A program made the translations under genes and the position numbers. The notes beneath the pieces were generated by a model. The model searched no databases. It saw nothing but the letters and a program-made list of their open reading frames with translations, and was not told the origin of the DNA. From NCBI GenBank assembly GCA_024278345.1, contig JAJRTK010000394.1:1-7837 (forward strand): 7,837 bases of DNA, read 5' to 3'. How positions within the stretch are numbered: position 1 is the stretch's first letter; the number at the start of each line of letters is the position of its first letter. The DNA comes from a bacterium. Its GTDB lineage: Bacteria > CSSED10-310 > JAJRTK01. This document shows, piece after piece, positions 1-4,262 of the stretch.

Positions 1-15
1 CGGCCCCGGTCCCCG

Positions 16-153
16 GCAGGGCTTTGCCCTGCACCCACCAGGGAGCTCGCTCAACTTCCCGTTGCAACGAAGGGCAACGGGATCCCTGCCCACATTCATG
101 TACGACGCGTTGCGTCTTGGTTTTGGCGTGTGTCCCGGCTTACGTTGATACCC
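16..153 (+). repeat. Dispersed hairpin repeat, copy A
   Basis: This stretch shares four ordered blocks with 6993-7183. They are ACCAGGGAGCT (37-47), a hairpin with 9-bp arms TCCCGTTGC (57-65) and GCAACGGGA (74-82) around an 8-nt AACGAAGG loop, CCCACATTCATGTACG (89-104) and TGTCCCGGCTTACGTTGATA (131-150). Copy A has extra structure: a GCAGGGC/GCCCTGC hairpin at 16-32, and CAGGGA (39-44) pairing with TCCCTG (83-88) to enclose the main hairpin. It lies just past the 3' end of the Bax inhibitor gene, where it could also help end transcription. It may extend left beyond the window. Confidence 0.65.
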
Positions 154-242
154 GGGCGGACCCACCGACCGCGTCAAGTGGATCCTGGGCGACGGAATCC
201 GGTGGCAAGCTTCGTCGGAAACATGCCGCCGGACGGAGCGCG

Positions 243-923
243 TCACCTCCGGTCAAAGACCCGGAGAAGCATCAGGAAGAGATTGATGAAGTCCAGGTAG
301 AGAGTCAAGGCACCCATAACGGCAGCTTTCTTGCCCCTTTCAGACCCTGGATCCACAGAGTCCGCCATTTTCATCAGCTTCTGGGCATCGTAGGCCGTCA
401 AGCCGATAAAGACGATGACCCCGATGAAGGAAATCGCCCAGCCCATGGCACTGCTTCCGATGAAAATATTCACGACGGAAGCAATAATGACCCCGATGAG
501 CCCCATCATGCCCAGGCTTCCCACCGACGTCAGGTTCTGCCGGGTGGTCAGTCCATAGAGGCTCATGGCTCCGAAGGTGCCCGCCGTGATGAAAAAGGTT
601 CGGGCAATGGACTCCTCGGTATAGATAAGGAGGAGAATGGAAAAGGTGAGTCCGTTGAGCGCCGCGTAGAAAACGAACATCAGAGCCGCCGCCCAGGCGG
701 GGAGCTTGTGAACGCTGGCGGACAAGATCCAGACCAACGCGAGTTCCCCTAGAAGAAGCGGGTAGAAGATACTCTTGACAGCCTGTAAGACTTCCGGGGA
801 CTGGACCGTCGTGTAGGCGACGGCCCCGGTCAAGGCAAGGCCTCCGGCCATCAAGCCATAGACCTTGGTAATGAACTCTTGGCTTCGCGTGTGAACGGCG
901 GGTTGTGCTTGTACCAGCACCAT
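243..923 (-). CDS. Bax inhibitor-1/YccA family integral membrane protein
   Basis: This 226-residue protein is almost entirely hydrophobic, with about seven membrane segments, and matches the Bax inhibitor-1 (UPF0005, YccA/YbhL/YetJ) family in length and pattern. Hallmarks visible are the N-terminal ITKVYGLMAGGLALTG stretch, the AYDAQK motif around D179 and the C-terminal LYLDFINLFLMLLRVF helix with D211. The family is known to include pH-sensitive calcium-leak channels (B. subtilis YetJ) and FtsH-interacting proteins (E. coli YccA); the two conserved aspartates correspond to the proposed pH-sensing pair, but the exact function here is inferred. The start is supported by GGGAGG five bases upstream of ATG on the minus strand. 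It lies downstream of the zinc-finger gene on the same strand, but a 293-bp gap with a candidate promoter and a MITE-like element suggests independent transcription. Confidence 0.95.
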   Translation of the reverse strand: MVLVQAQPAVHTRSQEFITKVYGLMAGGLALTGAVAYTTVQSPEVLQAVKSIFYPLLLGELALVWILSASVHKLPAWAAALMFVFYAALNGLTFSILLLIYTEESIARTFFITAGTFGAMSLYGLTTRQNLTSVGSLGMMGLIGVIIASVVNIFIGSSAMGWAISFIGVIVFIGLTAYDAQKLMKMADSVDPGSERGKKAAVMGALTLYLDFINLFLMLLRVFDRR

Positions 924-980
924 AACGACCTCCCAGTTGGGGAATGCGGGCTAGCGACGGCCCGAATAGCTTCGCGAAAC

Positions 981-1009
981 AGAGTATCAAAACGATGATG
1001 CAGTCTCAA
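981..1009 (-). promoter_or_regulatory. Candidate sigma-70 promoter for the Bax inhibitor gene
   Basis: On the minus strand TTGAGA (1004-1009, 5/6 to the -35 consensus) is separated by exactly 17 bp from TACTCT (981-986), which is preceded by TG in extended -10 position. The predicted transcription start is near 974, giving a leader of about 50 nt before the ATG at 923. The perfect 8-bp palindrome TTCGCGAA at 971-978 overlaps that start and could be an operator. The -10 match is modest, so this is a prediction only. Confidence 0.4.
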
Positions 1010-1104
1010 ACGGCCAAGAAACAGGGAGGGTTCCGTTGTATTTCAGGTTCGCCAGCTAAAAGTTGGAGGCGCAGGGTGAAACGCTTCCCTCTCCGGGTTG
1101 GGAA

Positions 1105-1196
1105 TAGACCCTATCGGAAAACCCAATATCCGATAGCTCCGACCCCCACGAACCTGACGCCGGTTCACGGCTGAGAGTATTTTCCGATAGGGTCTA
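1105..1196. mobile_element. MITE-like element with perfect 17-bp inverted ends
   Basis: TAGACCCTATCGGAAAA at 1105-1121 is the exact reverse complement of 1180-1196. The 58 bp between contain no plausible gene. If the outer TA on each side is a target duplication, this is an 88-bp non-autonomous element with 15-bp terminal inverted repeats beginning GACCCTATCGG, which is how IS630/Tc1-type MITEs look because those elements insert at TA. The core octamer TCCGATAG occurs a third time inside at 1129-1136, and a short GCCG/CGGC stem lies at 1159-1171. The element sits just past the 3' end of the zinc-finger gene and upstream of the Bax inhibitor promoter. The alternative is a long-stem transcription terminator or a regulatory hairpin, because read as RNA on either strand the two ends would pair. 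Confidence 0.55.
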
Positions 1197-1216
1197 ATAT
1201 ACGCCACCGCTGGAAG

Positions 1217-1498
1217 TTATAGGCGTAGGTTAAAACGGCCCGAGAAGAGCATCCCGACGAGGGCGCCTACGAGGCCTCGGCCTCGGCTTCCCCTTGAAAG
1301 CATGCTCTTTCCGATCTGGCTCATGACCTCGTTCCCGGTACCTCCGGTGGAGCCCTGCTTTTTCGCCATGGCTTCAAACTCGCCGGCATCGAGCCAGACA
1401 CCGTGTTCGTCGCAATAGTCGATCTCAAATCCCTGGGGCACATTTTCTTTCGCCATGGGTTGCGTGCAGACTGGACAATTAATGGTCTGAGTTGGCAT
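1217..1498 (-). CDS. Small zf-TFIIB domain protein
   Basis: This is a 93-residue protein with an N-terminal zinc-finger domain of the bacterial zf-TFIIB type. The ligand set is C8-x-x-C11 and C29-x-x-H32, followed by the family signature GVWLDAGEFEAM at 33-44. The common form is CxxC...CPxCGGxWLDxGEL, so a histidine replaces the fourth cysteine here, a substitution that still permits zinc binding. The second half is Gly/Ser/Arg-rich with a short hydrophobic stretch, LVGALVGMLFSG. A Shine-Dalgarno GGGAG lies about eight bases before the ATG. Proteins of this family are widespread and mostly uncharacterised, so no specific role can be given. The gene diverges from the metallopeptidase-like gene across only about 34 bp, which therefore must contain or overlap both upstream regions. 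Confidence 0.9.
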   Translation of the reverse strand: MPTQTINCPVCTQPMAKENVPQGFEIDYCDEHGVWLDAGEFEAMAKKQGSTGGTGNEVMSQIGKSMLSRGSRGRGLVGALVGMLFSGRFNLRL

Positions 1499-1501
1499 CC
1501 T

Positions 1502-1532
1502 GAATTCTCCCTTATTTGAAACTGGAATTCTC
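1502..1532. promoter_or_regulatory. Short divergent intergenic region with an 8-bp direct repeat
   Basis: GAATTCTC occurs at 1502-1509 and again at 1525-1532, 23 bp apart, in the 34-bp gap between two divergent genes. On the minus strand the first copy is part of the ribosome-binding region of the zinc-finger gene. No convincing -35/-10 pair is visible, so promoters may lie inside the neighbouring coding regions. The repeat could be a paired regulator site or chance. Confidence 0.2.
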
Positions 1533-2150
1533 TTGAGTAGTCCAGGGGCATTCTATCCAGATCGGTGGGATCCACCGCAAACGCAACTCGGCACTTTTTT
1601 TGAGCACGATTTCCATAACCACGGCCAAACGGTGATCAAGCCCAGTGGTGTTCCGGTGAAGATTCCGACTATCCGCCCAGAGAGTCCGTGCCTCCTGCCA
1701 GAGGAGCGATCTGAGATGGAACGCTTTTTCCAGGGCCGGATGGATCTTGGGCGGGTCCGGCTGGTGTTCGGGGGGATTTTGACCCTTGGCGGCTACGCCC
1801 GGACCCTGGGAAACACCATCGCGTTTCCCATGCGGTATTTGGGGGATTACCAGAGCCTTGACTCTCGGTGCTGGCTGGTCCACGAGCTGACCCACGTGTG
1901 GCAAAACCAAGTCCTTGGAAAGCGCTACATCCCCGGGGCATTGTGGGAGCATTTTTGGTATGCGGATCCCTATGCCTATGCCCTGGAGCCGGAGGCTCCG
2001 TTTTCGAGTTACGGGTATGAAGCGCAGGCGGCGCTGGTAGCGGATCTTTTCCGTTCGCGGGAGATGGGAGAATCAGGTTCGCGGCGGGAGATTCTCGAGG
2101 AGCGATTTCGGGAAATGGGGAGAATATGCGGCAGGCGCCGTTGGGCCTGA
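1533..2150 (+). CDS. HExxH metallopeptidase-like protein (DUF4157/Vgr-related type)
   Basis: This 205-residue protein carries HELTHVWQ at 117-124, the zinc-binding HExxH motif in the form typical of DUF4157 and so-called Vgr-related proteins. Other family-like segments are LLPEERSEMERFFQGRMDLGRVRLV (split here at 54-63 and 64-78), the NTIAFP stretch at 94-99, and YEAQAALVADLF at 162-173, where E163 is a plausible third zinc ligand. Catalysis is not established for this family; some members are toxin-like domains or occur near type VI secretion genes, but nothing in this window shows such a link. There is no signal peptide. The TTG start at 1533 is uncertain: no in-frame ATG exists before codon 62 and the ribosome-binding site is weak. 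A GTG at codon 34 is an alternative. The C-terminus is rich in Arg and Glu. Confidence 0.75.
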   Translation: MSSPGAFYPDRWDPPQTQLGTFFEHDFHNHGQTVIKPSGVPVKIPTIRPESPCLLPEERSEMERFFQGRMDLGRVRLVFGGILTLGGYARTLGNTIAFPMRYLGDYQSLDSRCWLVHELTHVWQNQVLGKRYIPGALWEHFWYADPYAYALEPEAPFSSYGYEAQAALVADLFRSREMGESGSRREILEERFREMGRICGRRRWA

Positions 2151-2342
2151 TCCCAGGGCTACGGAGGCCGGGTCGGGTGAGGGGGAAGAGCGGGGAAGGA
2201 AGGTGTGCGGTTTTTGGTCTTCGCTGGCGGTAAAAAGGGGCGAGTGGCGGCGGACGGATTGCCGCCGCCGGGAGCGGAAGCCAACCGGAAGAAAAGAAAG
2301 TGGTTTGCTTGAATTGTGTTCTTTGGGGAGTCCCGCGATGGT

Positions 2343-2374
2343 CTTTCGTTGCAACGCGTTGACTTCACTCTGGT
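2343..2374 (-). repeat. Degenerate copy C of the dispersed hairpin repeat
   Basis: On the minus strand 2343-2356 reads CGTTGCAACGAAAG, which fits the shared core CGTTGCAAYGAARG of copies A and B at all 14 positions. Upstream on the same strand ACCAG (2370-2374) occurs 13 bases before the core, compared with 18 and 16 in copies A and B. The closing GCAACGGG arm is lost or scrambled, so the hairpin is broken. The match is short, and chance cannot be ruled out. Confidence 0.35.
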
Positions 2375-2389
2375 AGCGTGGGATAGATT
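2359..2389 (+). promoter_or_regulatory. Weak candidate promoter of the four-gene operon
   Basis: TTGACT (2359-2364, 5/6 to the -35 consensus) is followed after 19 bp by TAGATT (2384-2389). The long spacer and 4/6 -10 match make this weak. It is placed 58-88 bp before the first start codon of the operon, which otherwise has no obvious promoter. Confidence 0.25.
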
Positions 2390-2446
2390 ATCTTGTGTAG
2401 GTAACCCCTTTCGTGGGGATGATTTTGAAACGAGGAGCGCGAGGAG

Positions 2447-3127
2447 ATGAAACTGCGACACCCCTGGAGGCTCCTGCTGGTCGTTCTTGCAGGCAGCGCA
2501 TCGATGGTCATGGCTCAGTCGGACGGTTCAGGTGCCGTGCAGAGTTTTCCGGTGAATCGTCTGTCGGCGGAGGCGGCTCGGCAGCAGTTTGCCAACGAGC
2601 CCACCTTGCAACAGGTTTTCCTTTTGGCGGCGGAGCACGCGGATCTTCGTGTGGATCGGATCCGTTCGTGGATGAAGAAGGCGAGCAAGCGAAACCTATG
2701 GCCGGAGCTGAAGCTCAACGCGGACTGGACGGGTCAGGACAATAAGTCGGTCTCGGATACTTATTCGATTCGTGAGGATCCGGATCGGACGATCATCGGG
2801 CCGCCAGATGCCACCATCGCGGACAATAACCGTTGGAATGTGGATCTCACCATGACCTGGGATCTGAATGCGATTATCTTGGATCGGGCAGCGGTGAAGG
2901 ACATGACGCTGACGGCCCAGCGGGTATTGAAGATGCGAAACGAGTTGTTGACACAGGTGAGCGGCCTCTATTCGGAGCGGCGGCGCCACCAGATCGAGCT
3001 TGCGATGCTGGCGCCCTCCGATGAGCTTGTGAAGGCGGAGAAACAGCTCCGGATCGATGAGCTGACGGCGCAGCTCGATGTCCTGACGGGCGGCAAATTC
3101 TCCAACATGACTGGAGGAGGCAGATGA
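2447..3127 (+). CDS. Exported half-length TolC-like protein
   Basis: This 226-residue protein has a clear Sec signal peptide (WRLLLVVLAGSASMVMA, probable cleavage before Q24). The mature part resembles one half of an outer-membrane efflux (TolC) protein. A helix at 53-82 is followed by the strand-like WPELKLNADWTGQD (85-98), a loop, a second strand WNVDLTMTWDLN (130-141), and a long amphipathic helix ending in the TolC-like EKQLRIDELTAQLDVLTGGKFS. Full TolC proteins contain two such repeats in 400 or more residues, so this is about half size, and channel formation would need more subunits or another architecture. GAGGAG at 2432-2437, nine bases before ATG, supports the start. Its stop overlaps the next start (ATGA), implying translational coupling. 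Outer-membrane or periplasmic location is inferred; assignment to TolC is by pattern only. Confidence 0.75.
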   Translation: MKLRHPWRLLLVVLAGSASMVMAQSDGSGAVQSFPVNRLSAEAARQQFANEPTLQQVFLLAAEHADLRVDRIRSWMKKASKRNLWPELKLNADWTGQDNKSVSDTYSIREDPDRTIIGPPDATIADNNRWNVDLTMTWDLNAIILDRAAVKDMTLTAQRVLKMRNELLTQVSGLYSERRRHQIELAMLAPSDELVKAEKQLRIDELTAQLDVLTGGKFSNMTGGGR

Positions 3128-3558
3128 AACGGGTGGCGAGATTTCTGGCGCTGGCTTTCTGCATGCAGGCCACGGTTGCGCTGGCGGATCTCATCGACAT
3201 CAACCGTGCGTCAAAGAGGGATCTGGAGTCTCTTCCCGGGATCGGCAGGGTTACGGCACAGAAAATCATTGAGCATCGGCCGTACCGGAGGGTGGATGAG
3301 CTTTTGGGGATCGGGCGCTTTGGCCGGAGCCGGCTGGATCGGATCCGTGCTCTGATTACCGTCGGCGACCTGTCGAGATTGCCTGCGCCCAGGCGAGAAA
3401 TCGTTGAGGAAGAAGCGCCGGCGCTTGGGCCGCCGGAAGGGATGGTGGCCATCACAAGCTGGACGACGGGAGAGGTTTTTTACGTGGAAGAGGGCACGAC
3501 GGAGGGTTTCTGTCCTTACACCGGCGTCCGGTGGAAGCTGAGTGGAGGTGGAGAATGA
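3124..3558 (+). CDS. Exported ComEA-like helix-hairpin-helix protein with degenerate ribbon tail
   Basis: The protein has 144 residues. A signal peptide ends at ALA before D22. Residues 25-80 are a tandem helix-hairpin-helix unit of ComEA type: DINRASKRDLESLPGIG, then QKIIEHRPYRRVDELLGIG, then LDRIRALITV. In ComEA this unit binds double-stranded DNA non-specifically during uptake; binding here is inferred from the fold. After a charged linker, the tail (109-137) ends in GFCPYTGVRW, closely matching the tail of the next protein but with Ser and Thr where that protein has its CxxC cysteines, so zinc binding by this copy is unlikely. GGAGG lies just before the ATG, which overlaps the preceding stop. 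The following gene begins in its final codons. No comEC or pilus gene is visible, so a competence role cannot be assumed. Confidence 0.88.
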   Translation: MKRVARFLALAFCMQATVALADLIDINRASKRDLESLPGIGRVTAQKIIEHRPYRRVDELLGIGRFGRSRLDRIRALITVGDLSRLPAPRREIVEEEAPALGPPEGMVAITSWTTGEVFYVEEGTTEGFCPYTGVRWKLSGGGE

Positions 3559-4262
3559 CGGGCCATGGGAGATGGATGCTCTTGTTCCTGGCCATGGGAA
3601 TCTGTTTCGTCGGTTCGGCGACGGGGCAAGAGTTGGAAGATCTGATCGATTCAGATGCTGGATCCGTCGGTGACGTGGATGCGGTCCTGGAAGGTGTTTT
3701 CGGTGGCAGCGGTGTACTGGAGCAACTGGATTCGGTGGACCCGGAAGATATTCTTTCGGAGATCGATGTGGATCGGCCGGATCCCAGTATCCGGTCGTAC
3801 ACTTCGTATGCACCGGTAGCGGGCATGAGCCAGAAGGCGGCGGCGCAGCACCACAAGTTGGTGAACCAGGCTCTCTACGCCCTGGATGCTCGAAAGCGGG
3901 CGTCAGCGGCCCGGGCATTGGGGCGGAACAACGATGTGGTGGCCGGGCCCGTGCTATTGGTGGCGCTTCTGGATCGGAATGCCGGTGTTCGGGAAGCGGC
4001 AGCGGAGGCGCTTCGCAATGTGGGGAACGCGGAGGCCATGGGTGCCCTGCGGTCTGCCTTGAGCCGCGAGGTTGACTCCAAGGCGGCGAAAGACATGAGC
4101 AAGGCGATGTCGGCGATCCTGGAACGGACGGCACCGGGCAAGCCGCTGCCGCAACCTCTGGTCATCGTCTGCCATAGTTGTGGCCGGAAGTTTGCTGTAA
4201 CGCGGGGAATCACGAGCGGCTATTGCCCTTATGACGGCGTGGCCTGGGCGATTGGAAAGTGA
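3555..4262 (+). CDS. Exported HEAT-repeat protein with C-terminal zinc-ribbon-like tail
   Basis: The chosen ATG at 3555 overlaps the previous stop and is six bases after GGAGG, which is better than the in-frame ATG at 3531. It gives 235 residues with a signal peptide (WMLLFLAMGICFVGSATG). Residues 26-75 are acidic and Asp-rich. Residues 104-190 form HEAT/PBS-lyase-type helical repeats, including RASAARALGRNNDVVAGPVL, then LLDRNAGVREAAAEALRNVG and EAMGALRSALSREV; these normally make protein-protein contacts. The tail at 203-231 has C206-x-x-C209 and C224-P-Y-D227, a zinc-ribbon-like pattern with Asp at the usual fourth Cys position. The tail is homologous to that of the preceding protein. A scaffold role in the envelope, alongside the other three products of the operon, is inferred. 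No member of known function is recognised. Confidence 0.85.
   Translation: MTGHGRWMLLFLAMGICFVGSATGQELEDLIDSDAGSVGDVDAVLEGVFGGSGVLEQLDSVDPEDILSEIDVDRPDPSIRSYTSYAPVAGMSQKAAAQHHKLVNQALYALDARKRASAARALGRNNDVVAGPVLLVALLDRNAGVREAAAEALRNVGNAEAMGALRSALSREVDSKAAKDMSKAMSAILERTAPGKPLPQPLVIVCHSCGRKFAVTRGITSGYCPYDGVAWAIGK

Larger units (their letters stand above)
2151..2446. other. Gene-free leader region upstream of the four-gene operon
   Basis: I see no credible gene in these 296 bp. They hold a strong GC hairpin with 8-bp arms GGCGGCGG (2246-2253) and CCGCCGCC (2262-2269) around an 8-nt loop, without a following T-run, so it is not a classical intrinsic terminator on the plus strand. Further along are a degenerate minus-strand copy of the dispersed repeat, a candidate -35 box, a small CCCC/GGGG hairpin at 2405-2418 and two tandem GAGGAG ribosome-binding motifs. 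Confidence 0.6.

Noticed and set aside
24-752. Plus-strand open frame of 242 codons over repeat copy A and the Bax inhibitor gene
   Set aside because: Most of it is the antisense of the membrane protein gene and the rest is repeat sequence; the hydrophilic translation matches no family I know.
944-1174. Small 76-codon plus-strand open frame in the gap before the MITE-like element
   Set aside because: It has no convincing ribosome-binding site, its composition is unstructured and basic, and its end runs into the inverted-repeat element.
2246-2269. GC hairpin considered as an intrinsic terminator of the HExxH gene
   Set aside because: The stem is strong, but no T-run follows on the plus strand; on the minus strand five T appear only several bases away. 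I leave it as a structural feature only.
3211-4134. Long minus-strand open frame of 307 codons opposite the helix-hairpin-helix and HEAT genes
   Set aside because: It is Pro/Arg/Ser-rich low-complexity sequence with no domain pattern, opposite genes with clear domains, signal peptides and ribosome-binding sites; it is an antisense shadow of GC-rich coding DNA.
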